A stretch of 64,000 nt of DNA from assembly GCA_026874595.1 (NCBI GenBank), contig CM049316.1, forward strand, positions 4,726,339-4,790,338, written 5' to 3'. The notes below the pieces were generated by a model that saw only the letters and a list, made by a program, of their open reading frames with translations, was not told the DNA's origin and ran no database searches. The position numbers were made by a program, and so were the translations under genes. Origin of the DNA: Sipunculus nudus (taxonomy: Eukaryota; Annelida; Sipuncula; Golfingiida; Sipunculidae). Below are positions 21,718 to 50,643 of the stretch, piece after piece (position 1 is the stretch's first letter; each line of letters starts with the position of its first letter).

Positions 21718-22687
21718 GTTGCAGTCTTTTTGCAGACACCAGTGTTTGAGGTACTGGTAAAGGAACAAACTACATCAGCTCACTTGGTGCTAAATGTCTG
21801 TTACATTGTATGTTATCATGTATAGCCATTCAGGTTTTTATGTTTGCTTTACACCCTGCATGACACGTAGGATATTAGAGATATATTATACACTTCAGGA
21901 CTTTTAAAACCATATCATTTGTTTTACTGTTTAATGTGATATAACATGTGACCTATATTATTGTGCTTGTAGTAATTTGTTTATGAAGGTGCATAAACTT
22001 GTCAACTTACCAAAATATGCCAGTCTTTGCTGTTGTTATCATGTGAAATATTCCATTTCTAAATTCAGTGTCAATCATATATAGCATAATGTGCAGTACG
22101 CCATATCTATACGAGAAATGTATGCAATACTGGTACAGCTATTTATATTGTATGTGGCCTTTGGATTTTCCCCATGAACTTTGTTCATTAGTAATATGCA
22201 AAGTGGGGAAGGTATGGATTTGAATAATTTGAAGTGATGCAAAAATTCAGTAATACTACAGACTCAGAGCACACTTCATTTGTAATAGAGTGCTTTTCCA
22301 TACAGCATAATCAATACCTAAAAAGGCAAGCTTCTTAATATTATAACTGCTTGTATTGGAAAAATGTATAAAACTGTTCCTGATTTTTCACCAAATACTG
22401 TGACATGATATATATTCACTTTGTGACCTTAGAAATATGATAGATCTGTTCACCTGGAATCATCATACACATCATAAAATAATAATACCTATTAACATGT
22501 GATAGGAAATCCTGATTGTATGATAATGCCATTTTTGGTTTTCATGGTGTTCCGGTCCATTTTCCACTTGAAAAGTTTATGCACCTATCAGTCATTACCT
22601 AGGCATTATATTTAGTGATTTAGTCGACCAAATTGTTTAATGTTGACAACCATGACTTAATTAGGGGGGCATAGTTGATTGTATTTT

Positions 22688-22693
22688 AATAAA
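22688..22693 (+). promoter_or_regulatory. Candidate poly(A) signal of CIBAR1
   Basis: AATAAA followed within 15-40 nt by a GT/T-rich stretch (TGTTTTGTTCTGGTGTTATT). It is the first canonical hexamer found after the CIBAR1 stop; variant ATTAAA near 19885 is an alternative. Confidence 0.4.
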
Positions 22694-23460
22694 ATTTTAT
22701 CTGACTGTTTTGTTCTGGTGTTATTATGTTCTGACCAGGCCTACAGATAGTTTTAAACCATGCCAACCTGTTGTAAAATATAAGTCAGCAATATAACCAA
22801 CCACTTAAATGGTCAACTGTACAAGATAACTCAGTTAATGATTCCTGGATGGGGCTTTTAGTGTTGTCCGGTCCACAATCTGCTGACATGCTTTGATGAC
22901 ATGGTAAAATCTCCTGCACAATGGCATGAACTACATGCCAAATGAAATATTGCCTTGGCCTGCGTGGGTGCCATATTAAAAGTTATAGCCCTATTCAACA
23001 GGTCCCATCCTTTTTAAGTGTTTTTATGCTTAAACTGTTTCCAGATAGGCAGTTTGATTATTGCAGTCTGAAAGCTGTATTGAATATAGTATTTGGTCTA
23101 CTTTGCATTACCTCCATGTACAAAAGAGCATTTTGCTACAATGTTTAAGAGGATGTTTGACCACTTAATATATCTAAAATATGACATCAAATATTTTAGT
23201 TGAAGAAATATTTTCCAGGTGTGTGCAGCCCCCCTTCATGCAGTGCAGGAATTTTATTTGACACACATGGAATTTTAACAGTTCGTGCTGTATAATATTG
23301 TTTTAATATATTCAGTATCATAAATAACTCCTGAAGGATCTAGATTGAAACAATACATGTCATGGGTGTATTGTGAATAACTACATTTTTAGGCTTTTTC
23401 CCTTCATACACTAAACACAGAAACAAGCAATGCCATTTTTTCACTCATAATTATTTTTAT

Positions 23461-23466
23461 TTTATT
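23461..23466 (-). promoter_or_regulatory. Candidate poly(A) signal of RPUSD2
   Basis: AATAAA on the minus strand 74 nt after the RPUSD2 stop, giving a short 3' UTR. Confidence 0.55.
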
Positions 23467-23539
23467 ATATGTTACAGCTGAATTATGTTAAAGTGTAAAT
23501 ATTGTAAAATTATACAATATTATAATGATCAGTACTCTG

Positions 23540-38390
<14,851 letters not shown>

Positions 38391-39604
38391 GTCTGAAATA
38401 ACAATAATAACACCCTGATGTGAAAATAAAAAATCTTCTATTTAACAAGTATTATATTTACAAGCAGGCTTGGCCTGTATTTGGCATAAAGGAGTGAAAG
38501 TAAAGTGAAAAAAGACAGAGTCATGCCTTGTAAATATGGGCAACAAATAGGTTTCATATGAGGAAAGGGAAACAAAATCATCACAGATTCTCTGGTTGAT
38601 CTGACACATTAAATGCTATAAAACTGATTGATTTATTTATATACCTTGAAACCTAATCAGTTATGAATATTACTGTGGCATCCACTGAAAATTAATTAAC
38701 ATTACAAAGGTTAAACCACAACAGCTAAACAATATATATGGCTGTGTATCCATTCAAGATTGGCAGATGTCAAAATATAATAACTAATGTTACACAGCTG
38801 TAATGCTCCAAGTCAAAATTTTAAGTACTACAAGTCAATCTGGAGGAAAATCTATATTGCAAAATATATTTTTTATGCAGATACTGGACCCAGTGGGGGT
38901 CATGTGCTTTGTCTTTTATAACTGTGTTAAGTTACATTAGGTACAGCATTGTCTGTGAGAGCAATAAAAGAAAACATTTGATCAGTTTTTCTTATTAAGT
39001 TCTGCAAAAAGAGAAACTTCAACACCTTCCTGATACAAATCCTGTAAAATTAAAACTGATAACTTGAACTTTAAATTGACATAAATTTTACTTTAAAGAT
39101 TTAAAATTTGCACAGATACAGCAGTGTAAATCCAATGTACCATCATTGTCTTTTTTCATAAATGAAAAATATTCTAATTTTTTTCTTTATTCTGTTTACA
39201 CATCATCTGGACGAGTGTACAAAACCAATGGCTTAGGGTAATTGATAAAGCCGAGCAAAAATGAAGTCCGCTTAGCCAACTCAACCCCAGGCTAGCTTTC
39301 AGTGTAAGCTTGTATCGCTGGATCAAGCTGACTACATGTATTATGTGAGAGATATTTTAAATACAAACTAAAGGACGGTTTCACGCATTACTACCTGTAT
39401 TTGTTACCTGTGTCTACTCTTTTATGTTATTCGCTGTTATCTCCTTGCCTTCTAAGCATGAGTTGGTCCTGGCTTTTAGTTAATGAGGAGTTCGTCAGAT
39501 GTCGCACCTGCGGCTGACACCATGCCTCATTAATATTCATAAGACTTCAGTGGATGGCGGGGAAGCGCAGTGTTGCCAAGCTTTGAAAACAGCACGAGAC
39601 AACC
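38391..39604. promoter_or_regulatory. Shared 5' region of RPUSD2 (minus) and ENY2 (plus)
   Basis: The start codons are 1.2 kb apart. An acceptor (TTTCAG, AG at 38394-38393) lies just before the RPUSD2 ATG, so the minus-strand transcript must have a non-coding first exon upstream; donor-like CACAGGTAACA and ACAGGTAGTA on the minus strand near 39390-39410 are candidates. The probable shared promoter is the GC-richer 39410-39600 segment. Confidence 0.5.
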
Positions 39605-42600
39605 ATGGCCGAGTAAGTTTACAAGAAATATTTGCTGATTTCTTTACATGTCTGTGACAGTAATAACCTGTTTGATTTAAAAATGACAAAGAATATATAT
39701 TCACTCTACTGTTCCGGTGTTTCAAGACCTATCTGTGACCAGTGCGTGGTTATAATGAAAGGGTGATAAAACCATGTTGAACAATCGTGATTGTTGGTGT
39801 CAGTGTTACGGCTTGTGAATTGAGGCCACATACCTGACGTACCAGTCCGGGGGAGTCGGGGATATTACTCATGTGTAACATGGTATCAGATTAACCTGGC
39901 TAAAGCCTGCAAGTTTACATATCATTAATATGATTATCATTATTTAGTTGTATGACTCAGTTGTTGAACAATTTGAAGTCTCAACAAGTAAGAAGAATAC
40001 AAATAGCAATAATACATTCATTACAAGTCTGTTAGGCCCCCCCCCCCCCAAAAAAAATAAGGTTTGGTTCTCACTTCTAAGGCACCTTTTTTCAGAAATC
40101 AGTGTGGGCGGGCATTTTTTTATTTTTAGTTCTTTTGTATGTTTCGATAAAAATTTCAAATGATAAGGAAAAAGTATGATAAAAACAGATTTATTTTGCA
40201 AAACAAGTAAAATCACTATACATAAAAAAGGAAATTTTATCTTAATGAGAGAAATGTCTGAGTGGCTGGAGCTCAAAATTGGCAAGTTTCTATTGAAAAT
40301 CATAAATATTTTTGATGCAGGGGTTTTAAATTGACGAGGGCTGTGCCTGAGAACCATACCTTTTATTGCCATAGGTGTGCCATATGAACTGCTCTAAACC
40401 AGTTGTACCCATTGTGCTCATTTGGTAGTATGCAAATAAAGTACTTTGTATGGTCTGTTCCTGTGAGTGACATACACTGTAACAACCACTCATCTTGACA
40501 TTGTATTTATATTGCTTCTGTCAAACAGTTGCCACTGAGGGCTGATGTTTGTTTATAGAACAGCTGGTCGGCCATGAGTCAGGCTTGTTTATTTCTGTTT
40601 GAGCTACAAACTTTAAAGTCTAATATTCACACAGTATTTTCACCAGTTTTGTCAGTGAGGATCATGTACTCAATCGTGTGCTTAATATAAACCTTGCAAC
40701 CTGTGTTTCACTCAAATTTTACCAATGATTTGTGGGTTTTATCCCCTAATTCCTAATGTCAGTAGTATTGATTTCTCTGCATAGCCAAACATGAGTAAAA
40801 GTTTATGTAGTACATTTGTCAGTTGCTTATTTTTGAAAAGGGTATTGTTTTCAGAGCCACTTAGTGACTACCCACTTGGCTTGCTACAAATATACACAAA
40901 GTGTGTGTATAATGTAATTCTGCTTAAGAATCAGATAGAAACTTAAAGCTAGGTCCTGCTTGATAAAAGCAGATGAATATTGGAAAAAGCTTGGGTAAAA
41001 TAAATCAACTGGGTGGAACCATGAGTAATACCTGGGTAAATTACTTTTTACCCAGTTTTTAGCTCAACTGATTAAAAGTCAACTAAAGTATAGGTATGGG
41101 GCTTTGTCTGTGGTCCGTCTGTTAGCAAGGCACAAACCATAACCACTGAATATAGAAGCTTCTATGTTTACATCCATGGTGGTCAATAAAAAAATCTCAT
41201 TAGAAACCTGAAATTAGGTCACTGCAACCTATATCCTCCAAGTTATGGCAGGTTGAAAGTACCCCCATAGTAATTAAAAATTTGATTAAAAAAAACCTCT
41301 TGATTATTAATGGATGGATTGTCATGAATCCTGCCTTGAATATTGACCATGAGTAGTTTTGTCAGTTCCCAATAAGTGGTGGTGCCACCTGCATTTTTTA
41401 TTCTGTTAACAAATATTTTTCTATTTTTTACTATAAAATGGCAACAATCATGTCATTTGTCAGTTTCTTAGCTTTGATTCCATCTAGTGTCCCCAGACCT
41501 GGTCAGTTGTGTGTTTATTGATCACAAGTGGATGCCCTATAGTAATCACCCTGTCTGTTTGTCTGTCTGTCCATCCGTCCACACAATTTTGTTTCCAGAT
41601 GATGGATTGCAAACATGACTTACATATGGCCCACCACTAAAGAAAGAACCTGTATGATTATTGGGTCATCAGATCAAAGGTCAAGGTCACAAAACTCGCT
41701 TATTTCAAAGGATTATAGCTGCCTTTTAAGCCAAGCTTTTCATCCCGAACTTTCCATCTTGCACATTTAGCTGACTTGCCAGTATGGGGAGAGCATAAAT
41801 GAATTTGGGGTCACAAAGTCAAAGTCATAGGGGCCATCTATTCAAAAATTAGTTTCCAGATGATAACTCCAGTATAGATTGACATATTGGTTTCAAGCTT
41901 AATTATATATAGCTCACCACTAAAGTAAGAACCCTATCGATTTTGGGGTCCAAAGGTCAAAGTCACAGGACCAGTTTCTTTAAAACAAATGTGTATGCAT
42001 TTCCTGCCAAACTTTTCATCACAAATCTTCTATCTACAAGATATTACTGACCTGCCAATAGGGGAAGATTCTTTTTGATTTTGGGGTCATAGGGTCCAAC
42101 TCAAAGGTGAAGATCACAGGGTCCATCCATTCACAAATTAGTTAACGGATGATAATTCTGCTTTGGATTGACAGATTGGCTTCAAACTTTCCATTTTGTT
42201 TTCAGGGTCCAGAGGTCAAAAGTGAAGGTTACAGGAGCCACATCTTTAAAATGACTGTGGATGCACTGTAAATCAAACTTTTCATCCTGAACTTTCCAAC
42301 TTTCACACATGGCTTACTTGCCTAAAGTGGAAAAAATCTGTACATTTTAAGGTTACCTGGTCAAGGTCACTGGACCAACTTTTTTTCTTTTTAATTGTTA
42401 AAATAATCTTAATGCTGCAAGTTCAAGGATAATAAGTTCTCAGATTTTTTTTATCACAAGGTTATTGGTTAAGGTCACAGGACAGCCATTCTGAAAATTT
42501 TTTTAAAAAACATCCTTATAGACATATTTAGCTGGGCGTCAAGACCCCTGGGTGAGGCTGGGTCCCTAGTTTATTCTAAAAGTTCAGATAAAATATAGAT

Positions 42601-45600
42601 TTTAGTGGTAAACTGTCTCAATAAGATATGTACAACTACAAATATTTTTTCATCTATTTTATGGCGCTCTGCCCGTGGCAAGAAATTCATATATTGGTAT
42701 GTTAAACTTGAAAACCTGCATGGTCAGTGTTGATGTTTACATTTGCGAACTGGAATGGGACACTGGGCATTCAGAATTTCGAAGATCTTTGACTGGTTAC
42801 ATATATTATTGTGGTCAGAGGTAAACAGGATAGATTGATGTATCCTTGAAGATATGAAATATTAATTGAATGTATGTGTTAAGGCATAGAAGTTGTAACT
42901 ATAGAAAGAAACGGGAATATGCATACTTCGTTATTAGCAGAAGCAGATCAAAGCTTTGGGGGGGGGGGGGGGTTAGCTGCTGTAACCTTTTTTTTAAGGA
43001 TTTCAGACTAAATTTTGCAGCCTGGACCTCTACTTCTGGACCTGGGGGTCCTTTTTAGGTTGTAATTTTTGCTTGCTGACATAAAAATGAGTGCAAAGGG
43101 ATCAAGAGTCATATGTTCTTCACATTAACTGACCATGCACGTTGGTCAATGACTAGGTCAAATGTCAAGCTTAACATACTTAGGTTACATAGGTTATTCC
43201 TATGGACAAGTCCTTAATCCTGCACTGGAGGTTTCTGTGTCAGGAGGTGTCTGTGTATGCAGGCATTCTGGTCCAGCCAGTATCCCTTTCACTGTTTTCC
43301 GTGGTAACGTCCACACAATTTATGAACCCCGCAAAAATCACTCAAAATGATGTGTACATTAAAATTATTTATTCTAATGTTGGGAGGTCACTGTGGGGAA
43401 AAGGAAACCTTTATAATGAGGTATAGCACATTATCATACACAAAGCAGTTTCAGAGAACATTGAATTCAGAAGTCGACCAACTTTCATTTATAAGTATTT
43501 GATGATGCTCTTAAGACTGTTGATCATATCATACATAACCATTCAACAACATTTGTCATTTGTTTCAGTATTCATGGAAAAAGGTTACGTGACCAACAAA
43601 TGAGAGCTACAATTAACCAAAAATTAATAGAGAGTGGAGAAAAAGAGAGGTGAGTCCTGGTAAAGTCTGGTATTAAAAGAAGAGATATCATGTTTTAATG
43701 TTTCTACATTACAGGGGAAATGATTGGGTTATGTTACATTGAAGAACAAGTGTACCACATTTAATTTTCAGTTGCTTTTCAGTGTTACCACTTAAAATTT
43801 GCAGAAAACATACAAACTTGGTGTTTTCAGGAGTAGTAGACATGACTATGACACATGGAATGTGGTCGTGAGGGCGTTGTACAGATGTAGATATTGTCTG
43901 TTAGTGGAACATGAATTAATTAATATTAATTAAGTTAACCCTTTACTGTTTACAAGCCACTAAAGAGCACTCAAAATGGGCAACTAGAATGCCATGATAT
44001 GTATAGATTCTTTCAGGACAAAAATATTGCATATTATTTTTAAGTTTCAATGATTTTCAATAATCTTTTAAAAAACCCTCTTAGTTGGAACTGTTGAAAA
44101 TTTGATAAAGATACAAAAAAAAAAGCTTGAAAATATATTGCTGTTAGTGTAAATTTAAATAGTGTCAGAATTTGTCAGAGTTTAAAATAAATATAAACAG
44201 GAAAGGGTCAAAATTGTGGTGAAATCAAGAATGAGGTAACACAAAGTTGGGTAATGTTTTACAGGTTAAAAGAACTGCTAAGGACAAGACTGACAGAGTG
44301 TGGATGGAGGGACCAGCTAAAAGCACATTGTAAAGGTATGTGGGGCTAATTCTGACCAGGTCTAATCTGCAGGCAAGGTTGAAAAGTGAAAAGTCAGAGA
44401 TTTTCAGCATGGAATTCTGTGATTATCAGAGCATGTCATGGAATAATCTGGAATTTTTAGGGCTCAACCAACATAGCTGATTATCAAGTTAAAACTGTTT
44501 GGCCTCCCTTTTTTTCAAGAGCCTGCACTAATTCAGTCCTTATTTGATTCATTGTCTGTTCAATTTAGGTTCTAGTGTATGGTCTGATTTAGTTGTTGGT
44601 TGTTTTCAGTGAACTTTACGTTGTGGCTGATTCAGATTGGCTATCAAAAAGTGTTATATGTTTATCTATCCTTGAAAAACAACCAAAATCAGGGGATTAT
44701 TTTTTTGTTTGGCCCCTAGCAACCCTGTGAAAGCAACAATATCTTGGTAGGATATCAGAGATTTTCTCAATGCCTGTAATGCATGTTATTTTTTCTGTAT
44801 TGTTTCTAACCCAGTCAATGTAAAACCAGAAATTTTAAAGGCTTAAAAGAAAGTTAATAGTGACATATCAGTCTCTTTGTAGGGCTGCCCTTTTTCCAAT
44901 TCTGTGGACAGTGCCATGATATGACCAAAGACCTATTCTGATTTAAAAAGGTTTGTCAAACACAAAATTTATTAAACGATCATTTCTCATATACCATCTA
45001 GGTAGTGCATGTGTTTGGTCCCCTGGACAACATATTATCATGTTTTATCATGAATGTTTGTGAAATTTGATTTTTTTTTCAGAAATTGTTAAACAAAAAG
45101 GCTTAGAACATATAACAGTGGACGACCTGGTGGCAGAAATCACACCAAAGGGAAGAGGTAAGATACCTACGACAGCCCTGGGCTGGATTTGTTAAGCTGT
45201 GTCTAGCACAGATTCGTCTGACCTATTAAAGTCTTGTATTTATCATGTTTATATATTTGGTCTTGGTTTGTTATAAATATAAAACTTACTGACTTAAGGA
45301 GTGTGGAATCATAAATTTGTAACAATAACGGAAAGTAATTTTCTGCCTTAAATACATAATATTTGGGTGATTTTTACTTATGAATGTAGTCATTTAGAAC
45401 TATGTTTTCCAGTGGAATGTATATGCATTACTTCAAAATAGGTAATTTCTAGGTGTATATGTTTATTGATTTGGGTGTTAACCTTAATGTACTGGTAAAA
45501 TGTGACTGGTGTATACATTGTAAAGTCAATTTCATATGGTAAACTGTGAGTACATGTTAGATATCTCTGAAATAAGAGCAGCTGAAAATTTTCATCCAGT

Positions 45601-46254
45601 TAAGATGTTAGAGCAAAGAAAGACAATTATACATGTCAGCAATGACGATAATAACACAAAAGTGTTTCAAAATGGATTGGGTAATGTTGATTTATTAAAA
45701 AAGGTTTAATCCCTATTATGTGTTCACATAGGCATAATAATGTATTCACACAGGCATAAGATTAAGACTAGTGTTAACATCGGGGTTGTGATTGACAGCC
45801 TTGAGGGAAACTCCGAAAATTAAATTTCAGTCCTTGCTTTCCCATGTGCAGATTACTCTGTTATCAGGTACTTCGAAGGTAGGTCCAAACTGTTCTAGAG
45901 CATTCACTCATCACTTAAGTGGTGCAGAAATTTTGATTCACATTGGAAATGGTTTGAAACCACCTTCTGAGTTGGATTCAAAATGTTTTGGCCTAAAGCG
46001 ATAGCAAACATTTAGACTGCAGTGTGAATGCACAATTTGCATTCAAAATGGTCTGTAACCATTTTGCATTTACCGTATGAAACGGTTAAATGAAGATGTA
46101 CTGTTAAGCTTTGTTCTTTTTACATTCATAATCTCTAAAACAGTATATTGTATGCCAGAATATCTTTATATTTCCAGAGTTAGTGCCTGACCAGGTGAAA
46201 AAAGAACTGCTCCAGAGGATACGCACCTTCCTCTCCCAGCAGCCAAACATCTAA
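39605..46254 (+). CDS. ENY2: ENY2, transcription and mRNA export factor
   Basis: Five coding exons: 39605-39612, 43569-43649, 44265-44335, 45083-45157, 46178-46254. They sum to 312 nt, 103 residues plus TAA; the human protein is of nearly the same length. Exon 1 codes only Met-Ala and two bases of Asp. Signature strings: [54 protein letters not shown], and [13 protein letters not shown] near the C-terminus. ENY2/Sus1 is a small all-helical protein that wraps partner helices in the SAGA deubiquitinase module and the TREX-2 export complex, in the nucleus and at nuclear pores. Head-to-head with RPUSD2 and upstream of HAUS4 on the same strand. Confidence 0.96.
39613..41052 (+). other. ENY2 intron 1, first part
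   Basis: AT-rich with a poly-C/poly-A run at 40037-40060. No element recognised. Confidence 0.5.
41053..42570. repeat. Dispersed repeat with recurring GGTCAAGGTCAC units
   Basis: Starts TTTTTAGCTCAACTGATTAA and contains a (TCTG/TCCG)n stretch near 41550. AAAGGTCAAGGTCAC-like motifs follow at roughly 200-300-bp spacing (41678, 41957, about 42210, 42360), each after a segment like CCAGATGATAACTC. Ends near CCTGGGTGAGGCTGGGTCCC. In ENY2 intron 1. Confidence 0.6.
42940..43070. mobile_element. C/G-rich dispersed repeat (copy 2, partial)
   Basis: Shares CTGTAACCTTTTTTTTAAGG, TTTCAGACTAAATTTTGCAG and CCTGGACC with 17990-18070, in the same orientation. Its outer ends are decayed. In ENY2 intron 1. 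Confidence 0.6.
43071..46177 (+). other. ENY2 introns 1 (end) to 4
   Basis: Contains exons 2-4. Intron segments 43650-44264, 44336-45082 and 45158-46177 show no recognised element. Confidence 0.55.
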
Positions 46255-48111
46255 TACGTCGGGGAGAATCCTCAGACCTTGCACAGACTTAAACCATAAG
46301 GTCCTTCATGGTATCCACAAAACAAATGTATCTTTGTAAGGGCATGATGTCTGGTGGATGGATCACAAAAGCCAAAACTGTCAGCAAAATTATCAGCACA
46401 AAAAAAAGTTGTACCAGTATCTGCGCTCCCTGTTATCATCACTCCTTAGCAAGAGACGTTTTCTTCATAATATTAGAAACGGTGTAAGCACAATTTCATA
46501 AATTTGTTTTAAGTATAAGACTTTCATGAAAGACTGCTTTTTACCATTATTTTCAAATATTTTTCATATATGAAATACTTTATAATATTTTTATGCCAAA
46601 GTCATCTTTAAGATTGTTATTTTAGACTCTTCACAGGAACATTGTCAGACTGAGAGACCAACTGAAGCACAAGTTACATGCATTTTATGGGTTGTTTTCC
46701 TGTGCTCTCACTGATCAGTAACAAAATAATGGGAATATGAATCTTTGTGTTCATTGGCTGTATAACTGCAGGTAAAATTCCTGAAATTTGTGTACTACCA
46801 TCTCACACAATAAGACTTATAAAAATACTACATTTAGATGTCATTTCATATTTTTTTCAAATATTTTTAACATGGAGCATGGGTCTTGCGGAAGTCACAC
46901 TTTGTAAATTCTGTAGTGACAGTAATGTAGAAAGAGGTGAATTATTCATTGTGGAAAACCTCAACAGCGATTTCTGATTTCTTTTGGTTTTTTTGGAACA
47001 GCAAGATGCAGTGTATATCAGTGTAGTGTGGCCTGGCCTTCAGGGTGTATGAAACCAAAAAAGGGATATCTTTCTCATCACTGGAGCAGATACTGTTGTA
47101 AGCATTATGATATGAAACATTTTGAATGTTCCTGTAATGGATATAATATTAAACTGCCCTGGTGTAGACCAGGGTTTATGTTACTGGGAGTATTATGTAT
47201 CATGTGCTCAGGTATTTAAGTCATAGGATGCCTGTTCTTGCTGGGTTTAGGCATGTTTGCTGATCAGTCTTTTGTAAATAATCAAACTTCAATCAGATGT
47301 TTTCTCAATTTTTGGATTTTGTTTATTCAACACTGCTTGTCACCAGCATTGAAAGCACTGTCATATGATTACAGAATTTCACCTTAATTGCACCATAATT
47401 GATGTTTCTGAGTTCTGCAGTGTTTATGGTCTACTCTAGACCGGTTGATATATATTGGTATGATTCTTTGCATAATCTGATAAGTCAAAGGGTATTCAGT
47501 ATGTAATATAAAAAGTGTTGGCATCAGACATAAATCTAATCATAGTCTTACTCATAGGAAGTATACAATTCAAAATGAATGTGCACTTTGTTATTGACTC
47601 CTTGTAATGATACCTTTTCTTGTAAGTAGAGATTTGAATATAAATTTATTTTTTATAGAAACCCAGTATTTTCAAGTAGCAAGTTCTGTAATTAATCTTT
47701 TAATTGGTGTCATAACATGTTTCCTGGTTATATTTCATAGAAAATTTATGATAAATGTATCACAGATGCATGGATCCATTTGTATTAATGTCCTGCCTCC
47801 GCAAAACAGGGACATTGATTTGGTTTTGTTATATGTTGATACATACTGGTACCATGTTTTGCTGGTGAATATACTCATGCTAAACTCCTGAGTCAGATTG
47901 ATATGACAGTTCTTATAGGAAGTATGGACAGCAAACTTGTATGCTGTATGCATAATTTCCTGTAAATCTCACTCTCACAAGTACACTTTTGGGGAAAAGG
48001 GAATTGTAAGTTTGTAAATAGAATTCAAATACTGCTGGCTGTTTTATGTACATTTGTAAATTTTGTTAATTACAATCTTCATGTATGTTTAATCAATAGT
48101 GTTGTGATTGC

Positions 48112-48211
<100 letters not shown>

Positions 48212-49615
48212 TGTAGAAATTATTGCTCAGACTTTGACACAACATGTTTGACACAAGGGTTTCTATATATACATATATATGCATTTTAGGGACCAGCCTG
48301 GATTCGACTTAGAGCATCCAACCGCTTGAAACATTCACAGAGCTGTAGGTCATACACACATTGTAGTTCACAAAATGTGCAGCTTCATCATTAGACCAAT
48401 AAATACAGGCTGTGTAGACATGAAGATTATCCAAAGCTAAATCCCACAAATTACACTGTGATGTCATGCAACTGTAATTGCAAGACATTGTGACTAGAGC
48501 AATTTAACTTCCCAAATATACCTGTGGAGAGAGCTGTTAGTGCACCAAGCCAAAAGTGTCTGAACTTACAAGCACTGGTGGTGTGTTCAGCTTCTCCTTA
48601 AGAACATGCATAATTACTATAGCTTGCCTTAGTGTTAGTCGCCAAGAAATCACAGGTTAATTTGTAAACAGATCTGTGACTGGTGATTGTTGAAAGTTGT
48701 CACGGTAGCAAGCAATTACAATGGCCCACAGACTGATTTGCTCTAAAAAGTCTCAAATTTGAATACAGCATAATCACTGTTAAGTGGCAAGATTCATGAA
48801 ATGTTCTGTTTTTCTTAGGAACTTGTGAAAGCTGTAGATCTAACAGTGAGTAGATATTTACCAGTAATGGTTATGAACAATGATTTCACCAGGATGTGTA
48901 TTATTTTTCAGGACTTCAGAACGAGTTTGATCCTTGTTATCAGAATTGTGATAAATGTAAAAGACTGGCAGAGGATAGATTATATAACACAAGAGACAAA
49001 TCCTGAACATCCAGGGTACATACTAGTTACTGTCAGGGCATGCATTATAAAATGTTATCCTGTCCATGTAGTTTTGCTGTTATACCTTAATAAGTGCTAT
49101 AAATAATTATCATAAACTGAATAGTTTATATGAAGTCCAGAGGACATAATAACATGTTACTTATAAGTTGTTATTAGGTATACTCATTCCGACTTTCCTT
49201 GATTTGTTGCCCTTCTTTTTGAGGATTGAATCTGACCACATCAGCACATTTGGTGTTATATGTAAGTGACGGGCCATATTGTTACAGTTAAACTTACACA
49301 CTGTAAGTAATAACTGTAAAATAGTTTTTGCTTTGATGCACAAGAGAGACAAAGGAACTAGAGGGAATATGGGATTTAGTAAAGTAGCATGATTTGTATG
49401 TACTACATGAAGTATTATGGGAAGTTACCAGTCTACAGCATACATGAAGTATTATGAGTAATTACCAGTCTGCAGCCTACAGGATAACATTGTCATAGTA
49501 AGGTGCTATAGTTTGGGTCTCTATGTGAAGTGTATAACACCTATTTGTGAATTTACATATATCATATGTGATGTATACCATAGCTGATTTATTCAACTTC
49601 TGTATTGGAGGAGTT

Positions 49616-49621
49616 AATAAA
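49616..49621 (+). promoter_or_regulatory. Possible ENY2 poly(A) signal
   Basis: AATAAA followed by CTTTGTTTTCTGTC about 30 nt on. It would imply a 3.4-kb 3' UTR; the hexamer at 48398 is an alternative. Confidence 0.25.
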
Positions 49622-50643
49622 TTTCATAAAACAAAACATAGTCTTTGTTTTCTGTCATACAGTGGATATATAAGGCATTATTATTCTGTGGATAGCATTG
49701 GCGAATTTATTTGTTCCTATCTTTAGGCCACAACAGAAAAAGGAAGTTTTCCTACAGATCATGAGGTAAAACAGTCTGTGGCCATTGGGTTTATTCCTCT
49801 TCTTTAAAATTTACCAGTTGAGACCCCCCCCCCCCCCACCCCAAACTCCTGGATTTGCAAACTTCAGAACGAACAAAACGTGTTAAATTATTTTTTTGAA
49901 ATGTAAGCAACTAAGTTTAATCCATTATTCAGTCATATCTTAATGATGCTAATTAGGATTAATGCTAGAGCACAAATAGCAACATTACTGAAGATTGTGT
50001 GCATTAATAAAAAATGATCAGCTAAAAAATATGAGCTGCAATCTTATGGAATTTTTATTTCGGGAGGGGAGGGTATTACAAAATAAGTATTAAATAAATG
50101 ATATTTAGGACACAGTTTCTAAGGTTACTTTTTCATACTTCACAACTGTCACTATAGTTATATATCTTCATACATTAGAGTGATATTCTCAAGAATTTCT
50201 ATCTTAAGTCTGTGTCAAATTTTGAAAAAGGTCAGAAAACAATTAAGAATGACGTAATTTTCTGTGACACTATGGAATCCGTTTACATGCAATCTATTTA
50301 ATAAAATGTATATCTGTCACCACTAGAGGTCACTACATGTACATTTGGTGGAGATTTACTATACTTCAGTTAATTTTACTACTATATATGTTATTTATCC
50401 CAACCTTGTTACGAATTTACACGTTAAATGTGTCTGTGTCTCTCGTTCGGCTAATCGAAATTAATCCCTGTCGTTTTAAATTGTCTTTAAGGTGAAAATA
50501 ACGTATATACCATTTTATGCATATTCATTAGAAAGCTATTGGATGTCGTTTAATTACCAACTTAGCGGGCACGAAATTCGAAGATTTCTCCTGGCTCCAA
50601 GTCCAGAGCCAATGCGTACCTGTCAGTGTCAGTAATAACAGCT

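Larger units (their letters stand above)
19618..23460 (+). other. CIBAR1 3' UTR / convergent intergenic region
   Basis: Follows the CIBAR1 stop and precedes the RPUSD2 poly(A) signal on the other strand. It holds a short (TA)n at 19669, the 32-bp array at 21302, and AATAAA at 22688. No coding segment was seen. How much is 3' UTR cannot be settled from sequence. Confidence 0.5.

Noticed and set aside
39944-40372. 142-codon minus-strand frame in ENY2 intron 1
   Set aside because: Crosses poly-G/T runs and lacks any domain-like pattern; intronic chance frame.
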